A DNA stretch of 64,000 nucleotides from Allobosea sp. Root381 (GTDB lineage: Bacteria; Pseudomonadota; Alphaproteobacteria; Rhizobiales; Beijerinckiaceae). This document shows positions 49,966 to 59,413 of this stretch, piece after piece. Position 1 is the first letter of the stretch, and every line of letters starts with the position of its first letter. Both the position numbers and the translations under genes were made by a program. The notes beneath the pieces were generated by a model. It did no database searches. It worked only from the letters and a program-made list of their open reading frames with translations, and was not told where the DNA came from. Location of the stretch: NCBI RefSeq assembly GCF_001429395.1, contig NZ_LMJT01000003.1, positions 160,435 through 224,434 on the forward strand, read 5' to 3'.

Positions 49966-51714
49966 ATGCATCACGGCCCGCTGATCGCCATCCTCGTCGC
50001 CGGCCTCGGGCTTGCATTCGTCTTCGGGGCACTCGCCCAACGCCTTCGCATCTCGCCGCTGGTCGGCTATCTCCTCGCCGGCGTCGCGCTCGGCCCCTTC
50101 ACGCCGGGCTTCGTCGCCGACCAGAACCTCGCCAACGAGCTGGCCGAGGTCGGCGTCATCCTGCTGATGTTCGGCGTCGGCCTGCATTTTTCCCTGAAGG
50201 ACCTGCTCTCGGTCAAGGCGATCGCCGTGCCCGGCGCGATCGTGCAGATCGGCATCGCGACCTTGCTCGGCCTGGGCTTGGGCCTCGCCCTCGGCTGGAG
50301 CTGGATATCGGGCGCCGTGTTCGGTCTCGCCTTGTCGACGGCGAGCACCGTCGTGCTGCTGCGCGCCATGCAGGAGCGCCGCATGGTGCAGACCGAGAAG
50401 GGGCGCATCGCGGTCGGCTGGCTGATCGTCGAGGACATCGCCATGGTGCTGGCGCTGGTGCTGCTGCCGGTCCTGGCGGAGGCACTCAACGGCACACCAG
50501 CCGGCGCGGGGCCCGGACCGCTGGCGACGCGCTTCGACCTCGGCATCTGGGGCGTGCTCGGCCTCACCGTCGCGAAGCTCTTCGCCTTCCTCGCCTTCAT
50601 GCTGATCGTCGGCCGGCGGGTCATTCCCTGGGTGCTGCACTGGGTGGCGCATACCGGCTCGCGCGAATTGTTCAGGCTCGCGGTGCTGGCTGTGGCGCTC
50701 GGCGTCGCCTTCATCTCCGCCAGCCTGTTCGGCGTTTCCTTCGCGCTCGGCGCCTTCTTCGCCGGCATGATCCTGAACGAGTCGCCGCTCAGCCAGCGCG
50801 CCGCCGAGGAGACGCTGCCGCTGCGCGACGCCTTCGCGGTGCTGTTTTTTGTCTCGGTCGGCATGCTCTTCGACCCCGGCATCCTGCTGCGTGCCCCGTT
50901 CTCGCTGCTCGGAACGCTGGCCATCATCCTGATCGGCAAGTCGCTCGGCGCCTGGCTGATCGTCAGGGCGTTCGGGCGCTCCAACGCGACGGCGCTGACG
51001 ATTTCCGCCTCGCTGGCCCAGATCGGCGAGTTCTCCTTCATTCTCGCAGGGCTCGGCGTCTCGCTGGCGATCCTGCCGCCGGAGGGCCGCGACCTCATCC
51101 TGGCCGGCGCGATCCTCTCGATCCTGCTCAATCCGGTGACCTTCGCGCTGGTCGACCGCTTCGCGGCGGAGGCGCCGGCCAAGCCGAAACCCAAGCCCGG
51201 CATTGCCGAGACCATTGCGGTGGTCGAGAAGGAACCGGAGCCCGAGCCCACGCCGGACATCGCCCCGACGACGCTGTCCGACCACATGGTCGTGGTCGGT
51301 TACGGCCGCGTCGGCGCCCTGCTCGGCGCCGGGCTGATCGCGCGCGGCGAGAAGCTGCTGGTGATCGAGGAGCGGGGGGATGCCGTGGCGGCCGCGAAAC
51401 GCGACGGTGCCGAGTTGCTCCTCGGCAACGCCGCCGACCCGGCCGTTCTCGCCGCAGCGGGGCTCGACCGGGCGCGGCGCCTCTTCGTGGCGATTCCGCA
51501 GAGCTTCGAGGCGGGGCAGGTCTGCGAGCAGGCCCGCCGGGACAATCCCGAACTGCCGATCATCGCGCGCGCGCATTCCGACGCGGAGGTGGCGCATCTG
51601 ACGAAATGCGGCGCGACGCTGACGATCATGGGCGAGGCCGAGATCGCGCGCGCCATGCTGTCGCTCTGCGCCCAGGCCGAGCCGCCTCCGGCGCAGGTCC
51701 AGCCCGCAGCCTGA
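49966..51714 (+). CDS. ybaL: CPA2-family cation:proton antiporter with TrkA-N domain (YbaL-like)
   Basis: A 582-residue protein. Residues 1-390 form a Na/H-exchanger-type membrane domain (PLVGYLLAGVALGPFTPGFV, LMFGVGLHFSLKDLLSVK, LSTASTVVLLRAMQERR, GWLIVEDIAMVLALVLLPVL with the carboxylate pair). A Pro/Glu-rich linker (AKPKPKPGIAETIAVVEKEPEPEPTPD) leads to a C-terminal TrkA-N Rossmann domain (MVVVGYGRVGALLGAGLIARGEKLLVIEE) for NAD(H). It likely exports K+ or other cations in exchange for protons. Monocistronic, with a family C repeat downstream. Confidence 0.92.
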   Translation: MHHGPLIAILVAGLGLAFVFGALAQRLRISPLVGYLLAGVALGPFTPGFVADQNLANELAEVGVILLMFGVGLHFSLKDLLSVKAIAVPGAIVQIGIATLLGLGLGLALGWSWISGAVFGLALSTASTVVLLRAMQERRMVQTEKGRIAVGWLIVEDIAMVLALVLLPVLAEALNGTPAGAGPGPLATRFDLGIWGVLGLTVAKLFAFLAFMLIVGRRVIPWVLHWVAHTGSRELFRLAVLAVALGVAFISASLFGVSFALGAFFAGMILNESPLSQRAAEETLPLRDAFAVLFFVSVGMLFDPGILLRAPFSLLGTLAIILIGKSLGAWLIVRAFGRSNATALTISASLAQIGEFSFILAGLGVSLAILPPEGRDLILAGAILSILLNPVTFALVDRFAAEAPAKPKPKPGIAETIAVVEKEPEPEPTPDIAPTTLSDHMVVVGYGRVGALLGAGLIARGEKLLVIEERGDAVAAAKRDGAELLLGNAADPAVLAAAGLDRARRLFVAIPQSFEAGQVCEQARRDNPELPIIARAHSDAEVAHLTKCGATLTIMGEAEIARAMLSLCAQAEPPPAQVQPAA

Positions 51715-51760
51715 GCGCGTTATCGCTCACAGGTGCCGCGCGGTAACTCCGAACAGCGCC

Positions 51761-51854
51761 GTCGTCCCGGGCCTGCCCCGGAATCCATCGGAGGGCTCCG
51801 GAGCTCTAGGATGGATCGCGGCGCTGCGCTGCTTTGCAGCTTGTCCGGGATGAC
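51761..51854. repeat. Family C-like palindromic repeat after ybaL
   Basis: Starts GTCGTCCCGGGCCTGCCCCG and ends TTGTCCGGGATGAC; internal arms GGAATCCATCGGAGG and CTAGGATGGATCGC. It lies between the ybaL stop and the convergent DUF3830 gene. Confidence 0.7.
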
Positions 51855-51888
51855 GGAGCGGTTCGGTCGGCGAAAAATTCTGTCCCGG

Positions 51889-52302
51889 TCAGACGCGTTC
51901 GAACTTGATCTCCTGCGCACCTTCCCAGAGCGTCTTGCGGCCGAGCGCGTAGAGGTTCTCGAGTCCCGAGGTCAGGGTGAGGAAGTGGTTGCCGGAGAGC
52001 ACGCCGGCCTTGCTGGCGAACTGCACACCGCCATAAGCGAGCAGGATTTCGGTCTCGCTGACGCCGCCCGGATACAGGATGATCTGGCCGGGAGCCGGAT
52101 AGGCCGTGTTGTTCTCATAGCCGACGCCGAAATCGAGATCGCCCAGCGGCATCCACACGCCCTCGCCGCTCCAGCGCACATGCACGATCTTGCTGTGGAA
52201 GGGCAGGTGGCGCAGGAAGGCTTCGCAGGTCTTCGGCGCGGCGTCGAACTCGAGCTTGCCCTCGAAGGTGAAGGGTCCGGCGGTGACGATAAGCTTGCTC
52301 AT
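51889..52302 (-). CDS. DUF3830 family protein (cyclophilin-like fold)
   Basis: A 137-residue protein of the DUF3830 family. The characteristic order is FDAAPKTCEAFLRHLPFHSKIVHVRWSGEGVWMPLGDLDFG, then ENNTAYPAPGQIILYPGGVSETEILLAYGG and FASKAGVLSGNHFLTLTSG. The fold is related to cyclophilin-like proteins. Members sit near catabolic genes, but no activity is firmly known. ATG 52302 is chosen over the ten-residue longer frame, which lacks family sequence. The patatin gene upstream is about 100 bases away. Confidence 0.85.
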   Translation of the reverse strand: MSKLIVTAGPFTFEGKLEFDAAPKTCEAFLRHLPFHSKIVHVRWSGEGVWMPLGDLDFGVGYENNTAYPAPGQIILYPGGVSETEILLAYGGVQFASKAGVLSGNHFLTLTSGLENLYALGRKTLWEGAQEIKFERV

Positions 52303-52400
52303 GGGTCGCGTTCTTTCCGTTCGGCTTGGCATCGAGAGCGTGGGTACGGCTGCGGATTCTTGTCGGTCGGCAAGGCGGCGACAAGGGCCGATCCGGATGT

Positions 52401-53471
52401 CTACGAAAACGCCGCCTTGAGGTCGAGCGTACCGGTCTGTCCGATCGCGTCATAGTTGCGCTTCAGCCAGCGCCGCGCCGCCGCGCGCCCGATGTCGCGC
52501 AGCCGCAGCAGGAAGTCCCAGTCGGCGTTCAGCCTTGAGGAGGAGGTCATCTCCGCCAGCGCCGGGCCGCCGTCGATCCGGTGCATCAGCACGCGCTTGT
52601 ACTCGTCCTTCTGCAGCTTGCCGCTGTCGACCAGCCGGTTGACGAAATCGATGGCGCGCAGCTCGCGCAGTAGCGAGGCGTTGAAGGTGATCTCGTTGAG
52701 CCGGTCCTGGATGTCGCGCGCGCGGGTCGGCAGCTCCTTGCGCAGCAGAGGGTTGATCTGGACGAGGAGGATGTCGTCGCCCACCGCTTGGTAGAACAGC
52801 GGATACAGCGCCGGATTGCCCATATAGCCGCCGTCCCAATAGGCCTCGCCGCCGATCTCCACGGCCTGGAACAGCATCGGCAGGCAGGCCGAGGCCATTA
52901 GATGCTCTGCCGTCAGCTCCGGACCATGGAACAGCTTGATCTTGCCGGAGCGGACATTGGTGGCGGCGATGAAGAGCTTCACCTGCGTGCAGGCCCGCAC
53001 CTTCTCGAAATCGATCAGGTCGGCGATCACCCCGCGCAGCGGATTGATGTTGAGCGGGTTGATATCGTAGGGGCTCGCCACCTTCGAGAACATCTCGAAC
53101 CAGATCATGCCGGGTGGCGTGCCGCCGGAACCGCCCCAGGCGCCGAGCAGCGTGTCGATCAGCGACCGTTCCGAGCCGCCATATTTGCCGTCGACGCTGA
53201 TCGCCCGCCAGAACGCCTCGAGTTTCCGGCGCGCGCCCTCGGCACCGCCCTCGATCCAGCCTTCGGCCAGCACCACGGCGTTCATCGCGCCGGCGCTGGT
53301 GCCCGACATCGCCTCGATGGCGATCCGGCCGTCCTCCAGGATTGCGTCGAGCACGCCCCAGGTGAAGGCGCCATGCGCGCCGCCACCCTGGAGAGCGAGC
53401 GAGACCGATTTCTCGGCTTTCGCCCCGCCGAGCCCGACCAGATGCCCCGGCGCCTGCTTGCGCCCCGTCAC
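52401..53471 (-). CDS. Patatin-like phospholipase
   Basis: A 356-residue patatin: the oxyanion-hole glycines in LALQGGGAHGAFTWGVLDAIL, the nucleophile elbow SGTSAGAMNAVVLAEG (GxSxG), and the Asp of YWDGGYMGNPAL (DGG), so the Ser-Asp dyad is complete. It hydrolyses lipid or polyester acyl bonds. Translation begins at GTG 53471, whose GTGA overlaps the stop of the 3-hydroxybutyrate dehydrogenase gene; the much longer open frame upstream belongs to other frames of that gene. The pairing hints at PHB depolymerisation or membrane-lipid turnover tied to PHB use. Confidence 0.9.
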   Translation of the reverse strand: MTGRKQAPGHLVGLGGAKAEKSVSLALQGGGAHGAFTWGVLDAILEDGRIAIEAMSGTSAGAMNAVVLAEGWIEGGAEGARRKLEAFWRAISVDGKYGGSERSLIDTLLGAWGGSGGTPPGMIWFEMFSKVASPYDINPLNINPLRGVIADLIDFEKVRACTQVKLFIAATNVRSGKIKLFHGPELTAEHLMASACLPMLFQAVEIGGEAYWDGGYMGNPALYPLFYQAVGDDILLVQINPLLRKELPTRARDIQDRLNEITFNASLLRELRAIDFVNRLVDSGKLQKDEYKRVLMHRIDGGPALAEMTSSSRLNADWDFLLRLRDIGRAAARRWLKRNYDAIGQTGTLDLKAAFS

Positions 53472-54253
53472 GCCGCGGTCCAGCCGCCATCCATCGGCAG
53501 GGTCGTACCGGTGATCGACTTCGCCGCGTCGGTGCAGAGGAAGACGGCGAGCGCCGCCACTTGCTCGACGGTGACGAACTCCTTGGTCGGCTGCGCCGCC
53601 AGCAGCACGTCGTTGATCACCTGCTCCTTGCTCAGGCCCCGCGCCTTCATCGTGTCGGGGATCTGCTTCTCGACCAGCGGCGTCCAGACATAGCCCGGCG
53701 CGATGGCATTCACGGTGATGCCCTGCGTCGCGACCTCGAGTGCGATCGTCTTGGTGAAGCCGGCGATGCCGTGCTTGGCGGCGACGTAAGCCGACTTGAA
53801 GGGAGAGGCGACAAAGGCATGGGCAGAGGCCGTGTTGATGATCCGGCCCCAGCCTTTTGCCTTCATCTTCGGCAGCGCGGCGCGCGTCGTATGGAAGGCC
53901 GAGGACAGGTTGATCGCGATGATCTGGTCCCATTTCTCCAGCGGGAACTCGTCGACCGGGGCGACATGCTGGATGCCGGCATTGTTGACCAGGATGTCGA
54001 CCGCACCGAAGGCGGCCTCGGCCTCGGCGATGAAGCCCGCGATCTCGGCCGGCTTGGTCATGTCGGCCGGGGAGAACAGGACCTTTACGCCGAACTCGCT
54101 TTCCAGCTCCGTCCGCAGCTTCTCGGCCTCGGCTGGGGGCAGAATGCCGTTGATGACGAGGTGCGCGCCCTCCTTGGCGAGGGCGCGCGCATAGGCAAGG
54201 CCGATGCCAGAGGTCGATCCGGTGATGGCGGCCGCGCGGTCTTTGAGGAACAT
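53468..54253 (-). CDS. bdhA: 3-hydroxybutyrate dehydrogenase
   Basis: A 261-residue SDR that interconverts 3-hydroxybutyrate and acetoacetate. Signature blocks: AAAITGSTSGIGLAYARALAKEG, ILVNNAGIQHVAPVDEFPLEKWDQIIAINLSSAFHTTRAALP, NTASAHAFVASPFKSAYVAAKHGIAGFTKTIALE (Ser/Tyr/Lys catalytic set) and NAIAPGYVWTPLVEKQIPD. The GIQHVAP and VEKQI patterns are specific for BdhA. ATG 54253 is chosen; an in-frame ATG at 54274 adds seven residues. The downstream patatin start overlaps its stop by four bases. Confidence 0.94.
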   Translation of the reverse strand: MFLKDRAAAITGSTSGIGLAYARALAKEGAHLVINGILPPAEAEKLRTELESEFGVKVLFSPADMTKPAEIAGFIAEAEAAFGAVDILVNNAGIQHVAPVDEFPLEKWDQIIAINLSSAFHTTRAALPKMKAKGWGRIINTASAHAFVASPFKSAYVAAKHGIAGFTKTIALEVATQGITVNAIAPGYVWTPLVEKQIPDTMKARGLSKEQVINDVLLAAQPTKEFVTVEQVAALAVFLCTDAAKSITGTTLPMDGGWTAA

Positions 54254-54371
54254 CGGCGTCAAGGCTCCTGACATTCGGTGAGAAAATGCTTAGGTTCAGG
54301 TCCGAACGGGCACTGCCGAGCCCCTGCCGAGCCAAGGCGGCAAGTTGCCCGATGTCCCATTGCCACGCAAC

Positions 54372-54899
54372 ATGACGAGCATGCAGCCACATCACCACGC
54401 TCATGACGAAGACGGCGAGAGCGTCTGCCGTCACGCCCACGACCATCGCGCCCACGCCGCGGAGGCCTTGGCGCGGGCCGAGCGCGTCTGCCGCGAGCGG
54501 GGCCTTCGCCTGACGCCGATCCGCGCCAAGGCGCTGGAGGCGCTCCATGCCGATCATCGCCCGGTCGGCGCCTACGACCTCGCGGACCGGATCTCGCCGG
54601 CGGGCGGGCGCCGCCTCGCGCCGATCTCGATCTATCGCGCCCTCGACTTCCTGGTCGAGCAGGGCTTCGTCCACCGGCTTTCATCGAAGAACGCCTATAT
54701 CGCCTGCCTGCACGGTCATGGCGCCGACGAGGTCGTCGCCTTCCTGATCTGCGAGGTCTGCGGCGGCGTCGACGAGGATTCCTCTCCGGCGATAAGGAAA
54801 GCTGTTGCGGCGATCGCGGAAACCCGGCAGTTCGCGCCGGCCCATCAGATGGTCGAGATCGTCGGCCGCTGCGAGCATTGCCGCAACGCCGGTTCGTGA
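54372..54899 (+). CDS. zur: Fur-family regulator, probably Zur
   Basis: A 175-residue Fur-family protein. The N-terminus is His-rich (MQPHHHAHDEDGESVCRHAHDHRAHA). The winged helix includes CRERGLRLTPIRAKALEALHADHRPVGAYDLADRI and LAPISIYRALDFLVEQGFVHRLSSKNAYIACLHG. The zinc-binding CxxC pairs are CEVCGG and CEHCRN, as in Zur. The His-rich leader could sense or store zinc. No zinc transporter gene is in view, so the target is not shown. ATG 54372 or 54381 could be the start. Confidence 0.85.
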   Translation: MTSMQPHHHAHDEDGESVCRHAHDHRAHAAEALARAERVCRERGLRLTPIRAKALEALHADHRPVGAYDLADRISPAGGRRLAPISIYRALDFLVEQGFVHRLSSKNAYIACLHGHGADEVVAFLICEVCGGVDEDSSPAIRKAVAAIAETRQFAPAHQMVEIVGRCEHCRNAGS

Positions 54900-54933
54900 T
54901 AGATCAGCCGCAGGTTCGTGATAGAGCAGCCGC

Positions 54934-56208
54934 ATGAATGAGCATGCCTTTTCCTGCCTGACGCCAGAGAGAGCCGGCCCGCTCGCGCGCCACCTCACCG
55001 TGCCCGTCAAGGTCGGCAACGTCACGGTCGGCGGCGGCGCGCCGATCGTCGTGCAGTCGATGACCAATACCGACACCGCCGATATCGCCGGGACGGTGGC
55101 GCAGGTCGCGGCGCTCGCCCGGCAGGGTTCGGAGTTGGTCCGCATCACGGTCGACCGCGACGAGGCGGCGGCCGCGGTCCCGAAGATCCGCGAGCGGCTG
55201 GACCGTGTCGGCATCGACGTGCCGCTGGTCGGGGACTTCCACTATATCGGCCACAAGCTCCTGGCCGACCATCCGGCCTGTGCCGAGGCGCTGGCGAAGT
55301 ACCGGATCAACCCCGGCAATGTCGGCTTCAAGGACAAGAAGGACAAGCAGTTCGGCCAGATCGTCGAGATGGCGATCCGCTATGGCAAGCCGGTGCGCAT
55401 CGGCGCCAACTGGGGCTCGCTCGACCAGGAGCTGCTGACGGCGCTGATGGACGAGAACGCCCGCTCGCCGCGCCCGCTCGACGCCCGCGCCATCATGCGC
55501 GAGGCGATGGTCCAGTCTGCCCTGCTCTCAGCCGAGCGTGCCGAGGAACTGGGCCTCGGCCGCGAGCAGATCATCCTTTCGGCCAAGGTCTCGGGCGTGC
55601 AGGACCTGATCACGGTCTACCGCATGCTGGCGAGCCGGTCGAACTACGCGATCCATCTCGGCCTGACCGAAGCCGGCATGGGGTCGAAGGGCATCGTCGC
55701 TTCGTCCGCAGCCCTCGGCATCCTGCTGCAGGAAGGCATCGGCGACACAATCCGCTTCTCGCTGACGCCGGAACCCGGCGGCGACCGAACGCTCGAGGTC
55801 AAGGCGGCGCAGGAACTGCTCCAGACCATGGGCTTTCGCGCCTTTGTGCCGCTCGTCGCCGCCTGCCCGGGCTGCGGCCGGACGACCTCGACCGTCTTCC
55901 AGGAGCTGGCGCGGGACATCCAGGACTGGATTTCCAGCTCCATGCCGGAATGGAAGAACACCTATCCCGGCGTCGAGACCCTCAACGTCGCGGTGATGGG
56001 CTGCATCGTCAACGGCCCCGGCGAGTCCAAGCATGCCGATATCGGGATTTCCCTGCCCGGGACCGGCGAGGAGCCGACGGCCCCGGTTTTCGTCGACGGC
56101 AAGAAGGTCCGGACCCTGCGCGGTGCCGGTATCGCCGCCGAATTCAAGGCGATGGTCTCCGACTATGTCACGCGCCGTTATGGCGTGGAGGCCAATGCCG
56201 CAGGCTGA
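54934..56208 (+). CDS. ispG: 4-hydroxy-3-methylbut-2-enyl-diphosphate synthase
   Basis: A 424-residue IspG/GcpE that makes HMBPP in the MEP isoprenoid pathway. It has the TIM-barrel start [79 protein letters not shown] and the C-terminal [4Fe-4S] ligands in [17 protein letters not shown] and [23 protein letters not shown]. It follows zur by 35 bases on the same strand. All cluster cysteines are present. Confidence 0.97.
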   Translation: MNEHAFSCLTPERAGPLARHLTVPVKVGNVTVGGGAPIVVQSMTNTDTADIAGTVAQVAALARQGSELVRITVDRDEAAAAVPKIRERLDRVGIDVPLVGDFHYIGHKLLADHPACAEALAKYRINPGNVGFKDKKDKQFGQIVEMAIRYGKPVRIGANWGSLDQELLTALMDENARSPRPLDARAIMREAMVQSALLSAERAEELGLGREQIILSAKVSGVQDLITVYRMLASRSNYAIHLGLTEAGMGSKGIVASSAALGILLQEGIGDTIRFSLTPEPGGDRTLEVKAAQELLQTMGFRAFVPLVAACPGCGRTTSTVFQELARDIQDWISSSMPEWKNTYPGVETLNVAVMGCIVNGPGESKHADIGISLPGTGEEPTAPVFVDGKKVRTLRGAGIAAEFKAMVSDYVTRRYGVEANAAG

Positions 56209-56314
56209 TCGCGCCTGCCCTGCACCGTTTGCATGGCAGTCGCTTTGCGCGCTTGCGGCGTTGTGCTAGAGGCCCCGGCCTTTCGCTGCACCGCAGCACG
56301 CGCGGAGATCCCCG

Positions 56315-58276
56315 ATGGGGCATGACCAGACGAATCCTCCGACCTCGAAGCCGGAGGATTCGCGTTTCGGCCTCGACGAGGGACATGGCGGCACAGGCCA
56401 ACCCCATAACCGCAGCGGCTATGCCGCGCTCGCGCTGGGTGCTCTCGGCGTCGTCTATGGCGATATCGGCACGAGCCCGCTCTACGCGCTGCGCGAGACC
56501 ATCCTCGCGGCGACGGGCGGCGACGAGACCGCCGCGGTCCCCCGCGACGTCGTCATCGGCGTGCTGTCGCTGATCCTCTGGTCGCTGGTCGTCGTCGTCA
56601 CGCTGAAATACGTCCTGCTGCTGATGCGGGCCGACAATAACGGCGAAGGCGGCATCCTCACCCTCGTCGCGCTGGCCCAGCGCGGCTTCGACCGCGCCCG
56701 CGGGCGCGGCGTGCTCTTTCTCGGCATGGCCGGCGCGGCGCTGTTCTACGGCGACACCGTCATCACCCCGGCGATCTCAGTGCTCTCCGCGATCGAGGGC
56801 ATCAAGCTGGTGACGCCGGCACTCAACGACTACGTCCTGCCGATCGCCTCGGTGATCATGATCGGACTGTTCATGGTCCAAAGCAGCGGCACGCAGAAGA
56901 TGGCCAATTTCTTCGGCCCGGCAATGCTGATCTGGTTCCTGACGCTCGCCGGGCTCGGCATCTATCATATCGCCGATGATTTCGGCGTCTTCGCCTCGAT
57001 CAATCCCTGGTACGCGCTGCGCTTCTTCTACGACCATGCCGGCGTCTCGCTGGCAGTGCTGGGCTCGGTCTGCCTCGCCGTCACCGGCGCCGAGGCGCTC
57101 TATGCCGATATGGGCCATTTCGGGCGCGGCCCGATCCGCGGCGCCTGGCTCTACCTCGTCTTCCCGGCGCTGTGGCTGAACTATCTCGGCCAGGGCGCGC
57201 TGATCCTCGCCGACCCGACCGCGATCGACAATCCGTTCTATCGCCTCGCGCCCGAGGGCTTCCTGCTGCCTTTCGTGGTGATGGCGACGCTGGCGACCAT
57301 CATCGCCAGCCAGGCGGTGATCACCGGCGCCTTCTCGCTGACCCGCCAGGCGATCCAGCTCGGCCTGCTGCCCCGCATGGAGATCCGGCACACCTCCGAG
57401 CACACCTCCGGCCAGATCTACATCCCGCGGCTGAACTGGCTGCTGCTGCTGGTGGTGCTGATCCTGATCTGGAGCTTCCGGACGTCGTCGAGCCTCTCGC
57501 ACGCCTACGGCATCTCGGTCTTCGGCACGATGGTCGTGAGCTCCATGCTCGCCTTCATCGTGATCCGGCGGCACTGGGGCTGGAGCTGGCCCGCGACCTG
57601 CGCGATCGTCCTCCCCTTCCTCGTCGTCGACGTCGCCTTCTTCTCGGCCAACATGCTCAAGCTGCTGCATGGCGGCTACGTGCCGGTTCTGCTCGCGGTC
57701 TGCCTGGTGCTGGTGATGGGCACCTGGGTGCGCGGCACCAAGATCCTGTTCGACAAGACCCGCAAGACCGACGTGCCGCTGCTCGAACTTGTCGGCATGC
57801 TCTCGAAGAGCCCGCCGGTGCGGGTCAAGGGCATGGCGGTGTTCCTGACCAGCGACCCCGAGACCGCGCCCGCCTCGCTGCTTCACAACCTCAAGCACAA
57901 CAAGGTGCTGCACGAACGCAATGTCATCCTGACCGTGCGCTCGGCCGACACGCCGCGCGTCGCGGAGGAGGAGCGCGTCCGCCTCTCGCGCATCACCGAC
58001 GATTTCTGGCGGATCGAGATGGTCTACGGCTACATGGAGAGCCCGAACGTCCCCAAGGGGCTGGCGATCCTGCGCAAGCAGGGCTTCAAGTTCGACATCA
58101 TGTCGACCTCGTTCTTCCTGTCGCGCCGCTCGATCAAGCCCTCGCCGCAATCGGGCATGCCGGTCTGGCAGGACAATCTCTACATTTCGCTGACCAAGAG
58201 CGCGACCGACGCGACCAACTTCTTCCAGATTCCGACCGGCCGCGTCGTCGAGGTCGGCACGCAGGTCACGGTCTGA
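56315..58276 (+). CDS. kup: Kup-type potassium uptake protein
   Basis: A 653-residue K+ importer of the KUP/HAK/KT family. An acidic N-terminus precedes [23 protein letters not shown], the most conserved Kup motif, then [65 protein letters not shown] and [10 protein letters not shown]. The C-terminal soluble part (about 480-653) is typical and ends [11 protein letters not shown]. It works by K+/H+ symport in the inner membrane. A family B repeat follows. Confidence 0.95.
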   Translation: MGHDQTNPPTSKPEDSRFGLDEGHGGTGQPHNRSGYAALALGALGVVYGDIGTSPLYALRETILAATGGDETAAVPRDVVIGVLSLILWSLVVVVTLKYVLLLMRADNNGEGGILTLVALAQRGFDRARGRGVLFLGMAGAALFYGDTVITPAISVLSAIEGIKLVTPALNDYVLPIASVIMIGLFMVQSSGTQKMANFFGPAMLIWFLTLAGLGIYHIADDFGVFASINPWYALRFFYDHAGVSLAVLGSVCLAVTGAEALYADMGHFGRGPIRGAWLYLVFPALWLNYLGQGALILADPTAIDNPFYRLAPEGFLLPFVVMATLATIIASQAVITGAFSLTRQAIQLGLLPRMEIRHTSEHTSGQIYIPRLNWLLLLVVLILIWSFRTSSSLSHAYGISVFGTMVVSSMLAFIVIRRHWGWSWPATCAIVLPFLVVDVAFFSANMLKLLHGGYVPVLLAVCLVLVMGTWVRGTKILFDKTRKTDVPLLELVGMLSKSPPVRVKGMAVFLTSDPETAPASLLHNLKHNKVLHERNVILTVRSADTPRVAEEERVRLSRITDDFWRIEMVYGYMESPNVPKGLAILRKQGFKFDIMSTSFFLSRRSIKPSPQSGMPVWQDNLYISLTKSATDATNFFQIPTGRVVEVGTQVTV

Positions 58277-58299
58277 CGGGGTCGGTCAACCGCCGGTCC

Positions 58300-58374
58300 G
58301 TCATCCTCGAGCGGAGCGAAGCGTAGACCCGAGAATCTCTGGCAGGAGATGCTCGGGTCAAGCCCGAGCATGAC
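58300..58374. repeat. Family B palindromic repeat after kup, copy 3
   Basis: GTCATCCTCGAGCGGAGCGA, then AGACCCGAGAATCTC, GAGATGCTCGGGTCAAGCCC and GAGCATGAC. It lies between the convergent kup and DMT genes. Confidence 0.88.
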
Positions 58375-58394
58375 GCACCACCCTTCGAAGCGGC

Positions 58395-59387
58395 TCAGTC
58401 CAGCCGCGCCGAGGCCGACTCCTCCGGCACATGGCGGACGCGCTCGCGATAGAGCAGGTAGAGCCCCGAGGCGATGACGATGCCGGAGCCGACGAAGGTC
58501 CAGCGATCAGGAACCTGGTCGAAGACGAGCCAGCCGAGCAATAGCATCCAGATGATCTGCGAGTAGATGAAGGGTGCCAGCACCGTGGCCGGGGCGAGCC
58601 GGTGCGCCAGGATCAGCAGCCAGTGGCCGAGGCCGCCGAACACGCCGACGGCGAGCATCAGCAGCCAGGGCAGCGCGGTCGTCGGCGTCTCCCAGATCCA
58701 GGGCAGGAGCGGGATGGTCGCCAGCGTGCCCGCCGCGCCCGAATAGATCATCGTCGTCTCGGACGAGTCATGTCCCGAGAGCACCCGCGTCGCCAGCGCA
58801 TAGAAGGCGTAGCTGATGCAGCCCAGCACGACGAGCAGCGCCGCGGGATGCATGGAGCCGAACCCCGGCCGGGTCACCACCAACACGCCGATGAAGCCGA
58901 CCCCGATCGCCGCCAGCCGACGGGGCCCCGGCCATTCGCCCAACAGCGGGCCGGAAGCCAGCGCCACGAGCAACGGCGTTGCGAACATGATCGAGACGGT
59001 CTCGGCGAGCTGGAGATGGCGCAGCGCCAGGAAATTGAGCGCCGTCGAGCCGAGCAGCAGCAGCGAGCGCCCCCATTGCAGCCAGGGCCGCTTGGTCCGC
59101 AGCACGCCGGGCCTTGTCCAGGGATTGAACAGTATCAGCACCAGCGCCATGCTGCCGACATAGCGCGCGAACACCACCTGCAGCGGATTCATCGACTGGC
59201 CGAGCCATTTCGCGCTCGTATCAAGCAGCGAGAACAGGACGACTGCGGAGCACATCAGGCCAATCGCGATCATCCGCGCTCGTCCCGCCTCGGAAGACGC
59301 CTCGGTTGGGAGCGGCACCGTGATCTCGCCATGCTGTGGAGGAATGACGAGACCAGCTTTAACCGTTTCAGGCCCCTTCGCCAGCAC
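58395..59387 (-). CDS. DMT/EamA-type permease
   Basis: A 330-residue inner-membrane protein with ten hydrophobic segments and the two-EamA-repeat layout: IGLMCSAVVLFSLLDTSAKWLGQSMNPLQVVFARYVGSMALVLILF in the first half, then AALLVVLGCISYAFYALATRVL in the second. Members export metabolites or amino acids; the substrate is unknown. The annotated start is a GTG-type codon at 59387 with a polar leader of about 38 residues; ATG at the residue before IAIGLMC is an alternative. Its upstream neighbour is a MarR gene 26 bases away. Confidence 0.88.
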   Translation of the reverse strand: MLAKGPETVKAGLVIPPQHGEITVPLPTEASSEAGRARMIAIGLMCSAVVLFSLLDTSAKWLGQSMNPLQVVFARYVGSMALVLILFNPWTRPGVLRTKRPWLQWGRSLLLLGSTALNFLALRHLQLAETVSIMFATPLLVALASGPLLGEWPGPRRLAAIGVGFIGVLVVTRPGFGSMHPAALLVVLGCISYAFYALATRVLSGHDSSETTMIYSGAAGTLATIPLLPWIWETPTTALPWLLMLAVGVFGGLGHWLLILAHRLAPATVLAPFIYSQIIWMLLLGWLVFDQVPDRWTFVGSGIVIASGLYLLYRERVRHVPEESASARLD

Positions 59388-59413
59388 TCAGGCGCATGCA
59401 TTCCATGCAGAAA

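Noticed and set aside
49909..51597. Minus-strand ORF of 562 codons over the YbaL gene
   Set aside because: Same kind of shadow; no domain, while the plus strand has clear exchanger and TrkA-N motifs.
53472..54674. N-terminal extension of the patatin ORF to 54674 (757 codons)
   Set aside because: The extra 400 codons run in another frame of the 3-hydroxybutyrate dehydrogenase gene; the GTGA overlap at 53471 gives a natural start.
56209..56314. Riboswitch in front of kup
   Set aside because: Only about 100 bases of GC-rich DNA with no conserved motif that I can recognise.
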